A DNA stretch of 64,000 nucleotides. It comes from Blastomonas ursincola (GTDB lineage Bacteria; Pseudomonadota; Alphaproteobacteria; Sphingomonadales; Sphingomonadaceae). The notes below the pieces were generated by a model. The model saw only the letters and a program-made list of their open reading frames with translations. It ran no database searches and was not told the DNA's origin. A program made the position numbers and the translations under genes. Positions 46,036 to 54,975 of this stretch are shown here, piece by piece. The stretch's first letter is position 1. Every line of letters begins with the position of its first letter. Where the stretch lies: contig NZ_VDES01000002.1 in assembly GCF_013607875.1 (NCBI RefSeq), positions 265,638 through 329,637 of the forward strand, read 5' to 3'.

Positions 46036-46117
46036 CGTCATTCCCGCGAACGCGGGAATCCCGCTTTTGCTGTGCTGGTGAAAGACAAGCGGGACCCCCG
46101 CCTCCGCGGGGGTGACG
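46036..46117. repeat. 82-bp two-palindrome intergenic repeat, copy C
   Basis: It has the same ends as copy B (CGTCATTCCCGCG and GCGGGGGTGACG), the same length, and the same conserved ATCCCGC and GCGGGAC blocks inside. Only the middle differs. Confidence 0.8.
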
Positions 46118-46140
46118 AGAAAGGATGCACGATCGAAAGC

Positions 46141-46302
46141 CCTCCCCCTTGATGGGGTAGGGTGGGTTAGGGATGATGGTGCGGGATGAAGCCATAGGGT
46201 CAACGGGCGCAAAGGCTGCGTCCGGACGCGCCCTCACCCCCACCGCTGCGACTAGGCTCCTTTGTCGCCAAGTCTCGCTGCCTTCCCCCATCAAGGGGGA
46301 GG
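46141..46302. repeat. 17-bp inverted repeat pair
   Basis: CCTCCCCCTTGATGGGG at 46141-46157 and its exact complement at 46286-46302 enclose 128 bp without a gene. Confidence 0.7.
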
Positions 46303-46345
46303 AGTGCTTAGTTCAGCGAGGCGACGCGCTCAGCTTGCGGGTCGA

Positions 46346-46999
46346 TCAGCGTCGCGGGCCCTTGGCGCGGGGGTCGGTCCAGGCGAAGGCGGTGTCTGCC
46401 ACGGCGACATTGTACTGCTGGCCCGAGAGGCGGATGGTCGTCCGCTTGTTCTGCGAATCGAGCGCGACCCAGCCGACCAGCGACAGCCCGCCCGGCGCGG
46501 AGCCGCTGCGGGTGAAGATCAGCGTGATGACGCCGTATTCGGGGCGCTTGGGATCGCGCACCTCGACGCTGACGACATTGGGGTCGCCCGTCGGCACCAC
46601 CTTGCCGTACCGGGTGAGATCGCGGCTGGGATCGAGCAGCGCGCCGAGCGGCGAGTTGCGAATCGGCCAGCGCTGGACCTGTTTGACCTGATAGTCGATC
46701 ATGGTGAGCGCGCGGCCGTCGCTGACGATCAGCAGCTGCGCGTCCTTCTGATATTCGAAGCGGATCTTGCCCGGCTGCTTGAGGGTCAGCGTGCCGGTGA
46801 GCGTCTGACCGCTGCGGTCGGTCTGGGTGAAGTTCGCGCGCAGCGACTGCATCGCCTTGAGATGCCGCGAAACCTGCGCAAGCTCGTCGCCCTGGGTGGC
46901 GGTCTGGCCGATCGCGGCGCTGGGCAGGGCGGCAGGCATGCCAAAAGCCGCGCTGGCGAGCAGCACGGCGGCAATCGGTTTGAAAGAGGTCTTCAGCAT
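46346..46999 (-). CDS. lolA: LolA-like outer-membrane lipoprotein carrier
   Basis: The 217-residue protein has a signal peptide (cleavage near GQTAT) and the LolA beta-fold with MQSLRANFTQ, the LKQPGKIRFEY strand, and VSDGRALTMIDY. It ferries lipoproteins across the periplasm. The opening part of the mature region is shorter than in gamma-proteobacterial LolA, as in other Alphaproteobacteria. It runs away from rpmG on the same strand after 102 bp. Confidence 0.9.
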   Translation of the reverse strand: MLKTSFKPIAAVLLASAAFGMPAALPSAAIGQTATQGDELAQVSRHLKAMQSLRANFTQTDRSGQTLTGTLTLKQPGKIRFEYQKDAQLLIVSDGRALTMIDYQVKQVQRWPIRNSPLGALLDPSRDLTRYGKVVPTGDPNVVSVEVRDPKRPEYGVITLIFTRSGSAPGGLSLVGWVALDSQNKRTTIRLSGQQYNVAVADTAFAWTDPRAKGPRR

Positions 47000-47101
47000 C
47001 GGGATTAGGCTTCCATAAAGCGGAAAATACGCCGAAACCCCTGGTCCGTTGCGATTGAACCGGCGCTGAATCGCCGGTTCATCGCGGACGGACCGACAAG
47101 A

Positions 47102-47269
47102 TCACTTGATCTTGGCTTCCTTGAACTCGACGTGCTTGCGCGCGACGGGGTCATACTTGCGGAAGGTCATCTTCTCGGTGATGTTGCGCGGATTCTTCTT
47201 GGTGACATAGAAGAAGCCGGTGCCTTCGGTGCTGACCAGGCGGATCTTGACAGTGGCTGGCTTGGCCAT
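47102..47269 (-). CDS. rpmG: 50S ribosomal protein L33
   Basis: The minus strand encodes 55 residues beginning [14 protein letters not shown] and containing [14 protein letters not shown] and a Lys-rich end, the standard L33. It has no zinc-binding cysteines, so it is the C-minus type. The ATG is preceded by AGGA-like AAAGGAACAGG. The gene is too short to appear in routine long-ORF calls. Confidence 0.95.
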   Translation of the reverse strand: MAKPATVKIRLVSTEGTGFFYVTKKNPRNITEKMTFRKYDPVARKHVEFKEAKIK

Positions 47270-47354
47270 GACCTGTTCCTTTGGGTTAGAAATCGGATGC
47301 AGGAAACGGCGGATGCCGGGGCCTGCTGAGAATCACAAACACAAAGAGCGGCAC

Positions 47355-47389
47355 ATGCGGCCGCCCTTCAAACGCGAAGGCGGCCCATG
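47355..47389. terminator. Hairpin between rpmG and the next gene
   Basis: GGCCGCC and GGCGGCC arms with flanking CTT/AAG form a stem. It lies upstream of both divergent genes and has no T run, so its role is unclear. Confidence 0.3.
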
Positions 47390-47538
47390 CCGGATGGCCG
47401 CTGGCTTGTCAAGCTGCGCCGCATATCGCGGACCCGTTGCGGGCACGCAAAGGCGCTTACCCGAAAATTAACTGATGCGTGCGAACCTTGTGCAAGACCG
47501 GCCGAATGCAGGCCGGTGCCTTGCAGGAGCGGATCGCC

Positions 47539-47880
47539 ATGCAGCAGTTTTCGCCTTCGGACCCCGCGCAGGACCGGCTGAAGCTCGCGCGCCAGCAACT
47601 GCGCATGCAGGCCGGGCATATCCGTGCGCTCGCCCGCCGCGTCGCACGCACCGAACTGCAGCGCGAGCTGGGCAAGATGCGGCACATGGCAGAGGTCAAT
47701 GCGCTGCCTTGCGTGAGCGATCTAGCGCACGGCCTTGAGCATCTGCTTGCGCAAGGCTGGAGCCGGACGATGGCCGCACATTATCTCGATGCGATGGACG
47801 AGGCGATCGCCTGCGATTCGGGCGATGGCGAGATGCGCGCGGCGATGCTGGCCTCGATTGCGGTGCGCGGCGTGCGCTGA
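47539..47880 (+). CDS. Hypothetical protein, helical
   Basis: With ATG 47539 (CAGGAG 9 bp upstream) the product has 113 residues. It is rich in Arg, Ala and Leu and predicted helical, with RLKLARQQLRMQAGHIRALA and a region GLEHLLAQGWSRTMAAHYLDAM. I do not recognise a family. An upstream frame start at 47479 would add 20 residues without a ribosome site. It is followed at once by the UPF0016 gene. Confidence 0.65.
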   Translation: MQQFSPSDPAQDRLKLARQQLRMQAGHIRALARRVARTELQRELGKMRHMAEVNALPCVSDLAHGLEHLLAQGWSRTMAAHYLDAMDEAIACDSGDGEMRAAMLASIAVRGVR

Positions 47881-47901
47881 TTGGCGCTAACGTCGGCAGG
47901 G

Positions 47902-48465
47902 ATGGAAGCCTTTCTCACCACATTGCTGCTGACCGCGATCGTTCAGACGGGCGACCGCGCGCAACTGCTGTGCGCCGCTCTGGGCCAGCGCTTTGCCCGG
48001 CCCGTGCTGCTGACGATCGGCGTCGCGCTGGCCTGCGGGCTGATGGCGCTGATCGGCGCACTGGGCGGCGTCGTGGTCGGAACCTGGATAAGCCTCGATG
48101 CGCTTCGGCTGTTCTATGCGCTGTCGCTGCTCTTTGCCGGGCTCGGCATGCTCGCTCCACGGCGGCCGGTCGATACGCTGCCGGGATGGCGTACGGGGCC
48201 GCTGCTCACCGGAATGCTCGGCCTGTTTATCCTGCAGTTCGGCGACAAGGGGCAGTTCATCGTCGCGGCGACCGCCGCGCGCAGCCATGACTGGGTCTGG
48301 CCGCTAATCGGTGGCTGGGCAGGGACGGTGCTGGGACTCATGCCCGCGATCATCTGGCAGGAGCGGCTTGCCGCCTGGCCCATCCGCCCGGCGCGGATCG
48401 CTGCCGGGCTAGTCATCACCGCCATCGGGCTTGCGCTCGCGCTCGGCGCCTTCGGGCTGGTGTGA
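47902..48465 (+). CDS. UPF0016/GDT1-like membrane protein with altered motifs
   Basis: The 187-residue protein has six hydrophobic helices and two repeats of the GDT1 family. The canonical motif is E-x-G-D-K/R-T/S. Here both copies begin with Gln instead of Glu: VQTGDRAQ (residues 14-21) and LQFGDKGQ in the second half, and the Thr/Ser is Ala or Gly. Family members transport Mn2+ or Ca2+; with both acidic ligands lost, transport may be changed or absent. I start at ATG 47902, where the family begins (MEAFLT), not at TTG 47881. Confidence 0.85.
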   Translation: MEAFLTTLLLTAIVQTGDRAQLLCAALGQRFARPVLLTIGVALACGLMALIGALGGVVVGTWISLDALRLFYALSLLFAGLGMLAPRRPVDTLPGWRTGPLLTGMLGLFILQFGDKGQFIVAATAARSHDWVWPLIGGWAGTVLGLMPAIIWQERLAAWPIRPARIAAGLVITAIGLALALGAFGLV

Positions 48466-48508
48466 GCCAAACACCCGCTGCATCGGCGCGAACCGACAAA
48501 TCGCCATG

Positions 48509-48534
48509 GGAATCGCGCAAAACCAACCTATGTT
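48509..48534 (+). promoter_or_regulatory. Possible EcfG-type promoter of the dps gene
   Basis: GGAAT, 17 bp, TGTT differs from the consensus GGAAC-N16/17-CGTT at one base in each box. Dps is a usual general-stress target, which supports it. Confidence 0.35.
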
Positions 48535-48566
48535 AGCCGCATCCGCAGCAAGAACAGGAGCACGTC

Positions 48567-49034
48567 ATGGGAAACAAGAAGGGCGACAATGCCGGCAAGG
48601 CACTGGCCGAAGCGATGAACGGCCTGCTGGCCGATGGCTTTGCGCTGTACCTCAAGACCAAGAATTTCCACTGGCATGTCGCGGGTCCGCATTTCCGCGA
48701 ATATCACCTGCTGCTCGACGATCAGGCGACGCAGATCCTCGCCATTACCGACGCGATTGCCGAGCGCGTGCGCAAGAACGGATTCCGCACGCTGACCTCG
48801 ATCGGCGATATCGCGCGCCGCAGCTCGATTGCCGACAATGACAAGTCGGGCGTGTCGGCCGAAGCGATGCTCAAGGAGCTGCGCGACGACAATCTCGCCT
48901 TTGTCGCCAAGCTGCGCGAGGTCAAGGAACTCGCCGGACAGGCCGGGGACAATGCCACTGACGGAATCGTCGACGACTGGACCGATCAGGCGCAGGAACG
49001 TGCCTGGTTTCTCACCGAAACGCTCGGCAAGTAA
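48567..49034 (+). CDS. dps: Dps-like DNA-protection ferritin
   Basis: The 155-residue protein has the Dps ferroxidase pattern FHWHVAGPHFREYHLLLDDQ, with His and Asp/Glu ligands shared between subunits. It binds and oxidises iron and protects DNA under stress. The N-terminal MGNKKGDNAGK is Lys-rich and may bind DNA. The gene ends before a strong terminator. Confidence 0.92.
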   Translation: MGNKKGDNAGKALAEAMNGLLADGFALYLKTKNFHWHVAGPHFREYHLLLDDQATQILAITDAIAERVRKNGFRTLTSIGDIARRSSIADNDKSGVSAEAMLKELRDDNLAFVAKLREVKELAGQAGDNATDGIVDDWTDQAQERAWFLTETLGK

Positions 49035-49051
49035 TCGTCCGCACGATTACT

Positions 49052-49095
49052 CAACGGCCCCGGACCCCCTCATTCTGGGGGGTCGGGGCCGTTTT
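49052..49095 (+). terminator. Strong terminator after dps
   Basis: CAACGGCCCCGGACCCC pairs with GGGGTCGGGGCCGTT, about 16 bp, followed by TTTT. It separates dps from the autotransporter protease. Confidence 0.85.
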
Positions 49096-49147
49096 CATGC
49101 CGTTTCTGTAACAAAATGTGTCAAAGCGGCAACAGATCGCCACAATC

Positions 49148-49172
49148 GGAACGCACTTCAACGGCCTGCGTT
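49148..49172 (+). promoter_or_regulatory. Perfect EcfG-type (general stress) promoter
   Basis: GGAAC, 16 bp, CGTT matches the alphaproteobacterial EcfG consensus exactly. Transcription would start near 49180, about 53 bases before the autotransporter ATG. Confidence 0.7.
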
Positions 49173-49202
49173 GCCTTTCGTTCCGCTCCAGCTAATTTCC
49201 CC

Positions 49203-49221
49203 GATCAACAAAACGTTGATC
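49203..49221 (+). promoter_or_regulatory. 5'-UTR hairpin touching the ribosome site of the autotransporter
   Basis: GATCAAC, a five-base AAAAC loop and GTTGATC form a perfect stem. It ends one base before the AGGGG ribosome site at 49222-49226. It could affect mRNA stability or start-site access. Confidence 0.45.
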
Positions 49222-49232
49222 AGGGGAAATTC

Positions 49233-52200
49233 ATGACCTTCAAGACCTCCCACCTTCACAAGGCAATTCTGGGCGGAACCGCGGCAACGGCGATGGCCGT
49301 CGCGCTGGCTTCCGCTCCGGCGCTCGCCATTGTTCCGAACAACAACCAGACCCCGACGCAGATTATCGACAATGCGGGCGGCGTGAACGGCGTTGGCATG
49401 TTCTTCCGCAACGACGGCTTTGTCTGCACCGGCACGCTGATCAATCCGCGCACCGTGCTGTTCGCCGCGCACTGCGTCAACGATCGCCTCGCGACCGATT
49501 ACAGCAGCATCGACGGCACCGTTCCGGCGGCCTTCTCGTTCAATGTCGACGCGCGCCCCGGTTTCCAGAACTGGGCCGCCAATGCTTTCCGTTCGAATTC
49601 CGCGCTGAACGTGTTCAACATCAGCCAGATCCAGTACGATCCGCGCTCGCTGCTCAACCCGCAGGCGCTCGGCTTCCTTGAAGCCGATATCGCGCTGGCG
49701 ACGCTCGATACGCCGGCTGCCCGCATCCCCACCTGGGCGCTGCTGTTCTCGCCGCTTCCGACCCCGACCACGATCGATCCGGCTCGCGGCACCGGCTATC
49801 ACGTCACCATCACCGGCTATGGCCGCTCGGGCAACGGCACCGCAGGCGCGACGCAGGGTGTCGACTTCCGCCGCCGTGCTGCGGAAAACATGCTGGGCGC
49901 GCTCGCCTCGCTCGACGACCGCAACGACTTCCTGTTCGGTCCCGCCGCGCCCGGAACGCCGCCGCTCGGCCAGAACCTCTACAATCTGGACTTTGACGAT
50001 CCGCGTCGCGGCACTGCTGGTGCCAATCAGTTCGACATCAACATCCACCGCGACGATGCGCTTCCCGGCGAAGGCACCACCGCAGGTGGCGACTCGGGCG
50101 GTCCGCTGATCCTCACCGCATCGCGCAACACGCTGTCGACCAAGAACCTGCAGATCGGCGTGCTGTCGGGCGGCAGCCGCTTCTTCGGCCCGCAGGCGTT
50201 CAGCAGCTATGGCACGACCAGCTTCTACCAGCCGCTCTATCTCTATTGGGATTATATCGCTGCGACCAACCCCTATCGCTATGTCACCGCAGCCGCCGGC
50301 AACGGCAACTGGGAAGACGCCAGCCGCTGGGTGACGACGCTCGACCCCAACTACAACATCATCAATGCCAGCGGCCAGGTGGTCAACGGCATCCCGACCG
50401 GTCTGGGCCTCGGCATTGCCGGCGGTGATCCCGATTTCGGCCAGGTCTGCATCCAGGGCCTGGGCCTCAACGAGTGCCGTGATCTGGCGACCCGCCGCGA
50501 CTTCACGCCGCCCGCTCGCACCACCGATGGTGCAGCGGTGGTCTCGGGCATCGGCCGCGCCGACCTCAACGGTCAGCTGAGCGGCGGTGCAGAACAGGTG
50601 GCGCTGAACACCACGGTCGGCACCGAGGCTGCTGCGGCAACCCCCGCCGCTGCCGCCACCGCGACCGAGGCTGCCCCGGCAGCGGCCGCGACCACGCTGA
50701 CCCGCGCGGACATGATCAACTCGCTGAGCACGGGCGACAATGCTGTGGCCGGCCTGCAGAACCAGCTCGCAACGGCTGATCTCGGCACGCCGCTGAGCGC
50801 AGCCGCGAGCGCCGAAAGCCTGGCCGCGCTGCAGAAGCTGGCCGAAGAAGCCCAGCGCAACGGCAGCGGCATCTTCCGCACCGGACCGCTGCCCACCGCG
50901 ACGCTGGCCAACGGTCTGCCGGGTGCGACCAATTTCGTGCCCAACAACATCAACCCCAACAACCGCACGGGCGTGGCCGGTCGCTATTTCGACGTGACCC
51001 TGAGCGCCGCCGGCACCACCACGCTGTCGAGCGTCGTCACTATCGACCGCCTGACCGTGGCCAACACCGCCGGTCTCACCATCGCTGCTGCGGGCAACCT
51101 CTCCAGCCTGATCGACGTCACCCAGACGGGTGGCACCGTCAACGTCAACGGTCGCCTGCGCTCGGTGGGTGACTACACGCTTGCGGCTGGCCTGCTGACC
51201 GGCACCGGCACCATCCAGGCGCCGTTCGTCACCAGCATCATGGGCACGATCGCGCCGGGCGGCGTCGGCAGCATCGGCACGCTGACCATCGACGGCAGCG
51301 CCGTGCTGTCCTCGGCGACGCAGTTTGCGGTCGATGTCGGCAACGGCGTGTCGGATCGCCTGGCGATCACCGGCGCAGCCAGCCTGGGTGGCCGCGTGAT
51401 CGTCTCGCCGGTGTCCGGCTACACGATCAAGAATGGCGACACCTACCGCATCGTCACAACGGGCGGCGCGATCACGGCGGCGTTCAACTCCGCCGCTCCG
51501 ATCAGCGCCATCCTGACGCCGGTGCTGACCACCAGCGCCAATGCCGTCGACATGCGCATCACCGCAGGTCTGTACCGCAACGTGATCGCCAGCGGTTCGG
51601 CCGTGCAGCGCTCCTATGCGGGCATTCTGGACAGCAACCGCAGCGCCGAGCGCACCTTCGCCGACGTCTATCTGCGCACCGACCTGATGTCGGCCGCCCA
51701 GATCCAGGCGACGTTCGAGCAGCTGGCTCCGTTCACCGAATCGGCCCGTCTGAACATCGGTGAAGCCATGCTGTCGGCCAGCTCGCGCTTCCACCGCACC
51801 CGCATGCAGTCGGCTCTGTCCGGCAACATGGGCGGCACGATCGCGATGATCGGCCAGCCGATGGGCATCGCCGCCACTGCCACCAACGGCATGGCGCTTC
51901 CGGGCGCGATGGCTGCGGCTGCCGCTGCACAGGATGGCCAGGAAGCTGCCGTGACCGATTCGACCTCGCTCGACAGCAGCTTTGCGCTGTATCTGGGCGG
52001 CGGTTACATCAACGGCAAGTCCACGGCGATGCCGACGGCGCTGACCACCGGTCGTCGCGACTTCTTCGACGGCTATTTCATCACCGGCGGTTTCGAATAT
52101 CTGCCGCGCGATGGCGTGGTGCTCGGTATCTCGGGCAGCTATTCGGACGTCGATGCCAATGTCGTTCGCGGCCAGAGCGTAGCGGGCGAACTGCTGGAAG

Positions 52201-52808
52201 GCAGCATCTATGGCGCGGTCACCACGCCGGGCGGCCTGATCGTCGATGGCCGCATCAGCGCTGGCCGCTTCTCGGTCGATACGGCCCGTTCGGTGCTGGT
52301 CGGTCCCACCGTTTTCAACCTGGGAACCAGCGACGACAGCCTGGCACTGACGGCGGAACTGGGCCTGTCCAAGGCCTATGAGACCAAGACGATCGTCTTC
52401 ACGCCGCGCATCGCCGCACAGTACCAGTATATCAACTATGGTGACGTGCGCGAAATCGGTGGCGGTCCCGCTCTGGACATCGACCGCGACAAGTTCGACA
52501 GCCTGCAGATCCGCGTCGGCGCATCGGCCAGTGCCAAGAAGACCGCGGTGTTCCGTCCGTACATCTATGCCGACTATGTCTATGATGTGCTGGAAGGCGA
52601 CCGCTTCTTCGGTGCCAATTTCGCCGGAAGCACCACGGGCCGCTTCCCCTTCGCCTATCGTTCGGACGACCGGACCTGGGCCGAGGCGGGCGTCGGTCTG
52701 ACCATCTCGCAGCCGACCTTCGATTTCACCGCGTCGATCGACACCACGGTGGGTCGCCAGGACTTCCAGGCGCAGCAATACTCGCTCTCGGCGCTGGTCC
52801 GCTTCTAA
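49233..52808 (+). CDS. Autotransporter with an S1 (trypsin-like) serine protease passenger
   Basis: The 1191-residue protein has a signal peptide (ending ASAPALA), an S1 protease domain with His80 (FAAHCVN), Asp152 (EADIALATLD) and Ser288 (GGDSGGPLIL), an Ala/Thr-rich spacer (about 465-495), a beta-helix passenger with autotransporter repeats (AGTTTLSSVVTIDRLTV) and a C-terminal beta-barrel (about 910-1191) ending in the aromatic FQAQQYSLSALVRF. It should be displayed or released at the cell surface. An EcfG promoter and a 5' hairpin precede it. The start has AGGGG 7 bp upstream. Confidence 0.9.
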   Translation: MTFKTSHLHKAILGGTAATAMAVALASAPALAIVPNNNQTPTQIIDNAGGVNGVGMFFRNDGFVCTGTLINPRTVLFAAHCVNDRLATDYSSIDGTVPAAFSFNVDARPGFQNWAANAFRSNSALNVFNISQIQYDPRSLLNPQALGFLEADIALATLDTPAARIPTWALLFSPLPTPTTIDPARGTGYHVTITGYGRSGNGTAGATQGVDFRRRAAENMLGALASLDDRNDFLFGPAAPGTPPLGQNLYNLDFDDPRRGTAGANQFDINIHRDDALPGEGTTAGGDSGGPLILTASRNTLSTKNLQIGVLSGGSRFFGPQAFSSYGTTSFYQPLYLYWDYIAATNPYRYVTAAAGNGNWEDASRWVTTLDPNYNIINASGQVVNGIPTGLGLGIAGGDPDFGQVCIQGLGLNECRDLATRRDFTPPARTTDGAAVVSGIGRADLNGQLSGGAEQVALNTTVGTEAAAATPAAAATATEAAPAAAATTLTRADMINSLSTGDNAVAGLQNQLATADLGTPLSAAASAESLAALQKLAEEAQRNGSGIFRTGPLPTATLANGLPGATNFVPNNINPNNRTGVAGRYFDVTLSAAGTTTLSSVVTIDRLTVANTAGLTIAAAGNLSSLIDVTQTGGTVNVNGRLRSVGDYTLAAGLLTGTGTIQAPFVTSIMGTIAPGGVGSIGTLTIDGSAVLSSATQFAVDVGNGVSDRLAITGAASLGGRVIVSPVSGYTIKNGDTYRIVTTGGAITAAFNSAAPISAILTPVLTTSANAVDMRITAGLYRNVIASGSAVQRSYAGILDSNRSAERTFADVYLRTDLMSAAQIQATFEQLAPFTESARLNIGEAMLSASSRFHRTRMQSALSGNMGGTIAMIGQPMGIAATATNGMALPGAMAAAAAAQDGQEAAVTDSTSLDSSFALYLGGGYINGKSTAMPTALTTGRRDFFDGYFITGGFEYLPRDGVVLGISGSYSDVDANVVRGQSVAGELLEGSIYGAVTTPGGLIVDGRISAGRFSVDTARSVLVGPTVFNLGTSDDSLALTAELGLSKAYETKTIVFTPRIAAQYQYINYGDVREIGGGPALDIDRDKFDSLQIRVGASASAKKTAVFRPYIYADYVYDVLEGDRFFGANFAGSTTGRFPFAYRSDDRTWAEAGVGLTISQPTFDFTASIDTTVGRQDFQAQQYSLSALVRF

Positions 52809-52834
52809 GCACCAGCCTGGGCGCAAGCCTCAAC

Positions 52835-52868
52835 AAAAGCCCGTCAGCCGAAAGGCTGGCGGGTTTTT
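52835..52868 (+). terminator. Terminator after the autotransporter gene
   Basis: AAAAGCCCGTCAGCC and GGCTGGCGGGTTTTT pair around GAAA, ending in five T. Confidence 0.85.
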
Positions 52869-53019
52869 CGTAGGCAACGCGTCAAGCCGAGGCGACCGGA
52901 ATTGCGGCAATTGTGTCTGGTGGTCACGGGATTTTCGGCGTGCAGGATGGCCACTTTCAGGGCCTTGTTGCTGCTCTTGTGGCGTCCGAAATTGGGGTGG
53001 GAAGCGGCCAATACAATTG

Positions 53020-53265
53020 CTATTCGCGTGTCTCGACCACATGAAGCGTGAACACTGATCCGGAAACATCCAGAGAACAACCCCAAGTCCGAGCCGCGCC
53101 AGACACTGCCGCCGGTCTCATTCGCATCAAATCTCCATAAGCAGGCTTAAGTTCGGGAAACATCGCTGCGATCGGTTCGAGCAAGAAACCAGTGTAGTTG
53201 CTACTTCTATCTTGGAACACTTTCGTGCTCCCTTTGTGAGACATTATGTATGTATAAAGGGGCAT
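53020..53265 (-). CDS. Small hypothetical protein, low GC
   Basis: From ATG 53265 the product has 81 residues and begins MPLYTYIMSHKGSTKVFQD, like small proteins that start with a Tyr-Thr-Tyr-Ile-Met pattern in sphingomonad and rhizobial genomes. Base composition is lower in GC than its neighbours. A GAGG lies 8 bp upstream. Function is unknown. Confidence 0.55.
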   Translation of the reverse strand: MPLYTYIMSHKGSTKVFQDRSSNYTGFLLEPIAAMFPELKPAYGDLMRMRPAAVSGAARTWGCSLDVSGSVFTLHVVETRE

Positions 53266-53602
53266 CGATTGCCTCGCCCTGGCTGCCATTATTGTACGAT
53301 GAAGATACTGGTTTGATCATGGTCCGCAATGGGGTCGATTGCTGAATGGCAGCTTTTCTTCAAAAAGGCGCAGAAGCGGCTATCACTCGACCGCTCAGCC
53401 TGAGCTTGTCGAAGGCCCCGCGTCATGGGAACTGCGCAAGTCAACGTCATCCTGAACTCGTGTCAGGACCCATTATGCCCCAAAAGCCGAAAGTTGCTTG
53501 GGGAGAAATGGACCCTGAAACAAGTTCAGGGTGACGGACGATGGTAACGCTCTTCGCGGAGCATGGCCTTTGACGAGCGAGCCTCGCCCTCGCCCCACCA
53601 CC
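53266..53602. repeat. Gene-free region with two repeat motifs
   Basis: There is no supported gene in these 337 bp. It contains the CGCTCAGCCTGAGCTTGTCG motif (53393-53412), also found at 42734-42765, and an inverted repeat from 53449 to 53535 with CGTCATCCTGAAC and GTTCAGGGTGACG ends. The marC gene ends at its right edge. Confidence 0.65.
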
Positions 53603-54223
53603 TTACTGAAAACTGGCCCTCAGCCCGTCGATCACGAACTGCGCCGCCAGCGCGGCCAGCAGCACGCCGAGCAGGCGCGTGATCACGGCTTCGGCCTTGG
53701 CGCCGAGCAGCTTCATCAGCGGGCCTGCGGTCAGCAGCGCGACCAGGGTCAGCAGCAGCACCGCAAGCAGCGCGGCCAGGATGGTCAGTGCGCGGTCGAG
53801 CCCGGTATTTTGCGAGACCAGCAGCATCACCGAGGCAATCGAGCCGGGACCGGCGATCATCGGCATCGCCATCGGGAAGATCGAGACATCCTCGATCTCG
53901 GGCGTCTCCATCACCTTCTGCGCGCGCTGTTCGCGGCGTTCGGTGCGCTTTTCGAACACCATGTCGAGCGCGATCAGGAACAGCATGATGCCGCCCGCGA
54001 TGCGGAAGCTGTTGAGTTCGATATGCAGCGCAGAGAGCAGCACCTCGCCGAACAGCGCGAAGACCAGCAGGATGCCGCCTGCGACGATCACCGCACGGAA
54101 CGCCATGCTGCGCCGCTGCTGCGCGTTCGCGCCGGTGGTCATGCTGGCATAGATCGGCGCGCAGCCGGGCGGGTCGATCACCACGAACAGGGTGACGAAG
54201 GCGGAAACGAAAAGCTCGATCAT
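53603..54223 (-). CDS. MarC family integral membrane protein
   Basis: The 206-residue protein has six hydrophobic helices and the family pattern FVVIDPPGCAPIYASMT near the N terminus and AMPMIAGPGSIASVMLL. Members are conserved inner-membrane proteins of unclear function; early claims of multidrug resistance were not upheld. It is the last gene of the argB operon, starting inside the stop of the previous gene (ATGA). Confidence 0.9.
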   Translation of the reverse strand: MIELFVSAFVTLFVVIDPPGCAPIYASMTTGANAQQRRSMAFRAVIVAGGILLVFALFGEVLLSALHIELNSFRIAGGIMLFLIALDMVFEKRTERREQRAQKVMETPEIEDVSIFPMAMPMIAGPGSIASVMLLVSQNTGLDRALTILAALLAVLLLTLVALLTAGPLMKLLGAKAEAVITRLLGVLLAALAAQFVIDGLRASFQ

Positions 54224-54975
54224 GCGGCCTCCGCCGGAACGTCATCGCGCACCACGGTGTCGAAACCGGTGCCGTTCCACAATTCGATGCTGATCGTGCG
54301 GCTGCCATCGGCGCGCACGTCCCAGCGCCAGACCATCGTGCCATCGGCCGATGCGCGCGCGCCGCTGGTCGCCGGGGTCGCCGGTTTCTCTCCCTTTGGC
54401 GGCGGGCCGAACGGAATGGCGCCGAGTGCCGCCTTGGGGTTGCCTGTGCACACGGCGGTGCGCGAGGAGATCATCTCGTCGCCTGTGCGCGGTGCCGCCA
54501 GCGATGCGCCATGGTCGAGCACCCATTTCCAGTCGGGCTTCTTGGCGCGCGGCTTTTCCAGATTCTGCCAGACGGTGGTGTAATAGCCGACAGCGCCGCC
54601 GGGAAATTGCGAGGCCCCGGTCGAGGCGCCGGTGCGCCCGTCGCACGCCATGAACAGCTTTTGCGGCTGCCATTTCACCGCTTGTGCCGGATCGGCGCGG
54701 CCCTTGAGCCAGGCCTGTGCGAGCACCGGCTTGGGCACGAACATCAGCGCATCGTCCGATGCCGTTTCGCGGAACGCCGTCCACTGGCCCTTGTCCTGCG
54801 CCAGACGGGCAAAGGCGATCTCGGAGACGAGCACCGCGCTCGAATTGGCATAGGATTGCCCCGGAGGCCCCGGCGGCGGCCCGCGCCGATCCTCGCGCGG
54901 CGGCGGCCCGGACTGGGCATGCGCGATCGGGGTGCAGAGGGTGAGCAGCGCGAGGCTCGCGGCGGCCAAGCGCAT
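54220..54975 (-). CDS. Exported hypothetical protein
   Basis: From ATG 54975, which overlaps the folD stop (TGATG), the product has 251 residues with a signal peptide ([20 protein letters not shown]). The mature protein has a Pro-rich start, a domain with two Cys (MACDGRTGAS, AVCTGNP) and a terminal block that ends EAA. I do not recognise the family. It lies between folD and marC in one operon. Confidence 0.75.
   Translation of the reverse strand: MRLAAASLALLTLCTPIAHAQSGPPPREDRRGPPPGPPGQSYANSSAVLVSEIAFARLAQDKGQWTAFRETASDDALMFVPKPVLAQAWLKGRADPAQAVKWQPQKLFMACDGRTGASTGASQFPGGAVGYYTTVWQNLEKPRAKKPDWKWVLDHGASLAAPRTGDEMISSRTAVCTGNPKAALGAIPFGPPPKGEKPATPATSGARASADGTMVWRWDVRADGSRTISIELWNGTGFDTVVRDDVPAEAA

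Larger units (their letters stand above)
45743..46345. other. 603-bp gene-free region between xth and lolA
   Basis: The region holds the xth promoter, a terminator at 45802-45840, a stretch of about 180 bp on the minus strand that leads into that terminator (possible small transcript), the third 82-bp repeat, and a 17-bp perfect inverted repeat at 46141-46302. ORFs here lack ribosome sites and coding character. Confidence 0.6.

Noticed and set aside
45782-46294. Minus-strand ORF of 170 codons upstream of xth
   Set aside because: It reads through an 82-bp repeat and a terminator and has no ribosome site.
49158-52826. Open frame of about 1222 codons antisense to the autotransporter
   Set aside because: It mirrors the real gene's third-position GC bias, has no ribosome site and no recognisable domain; the sense frame has an S1 triad and a barrel.
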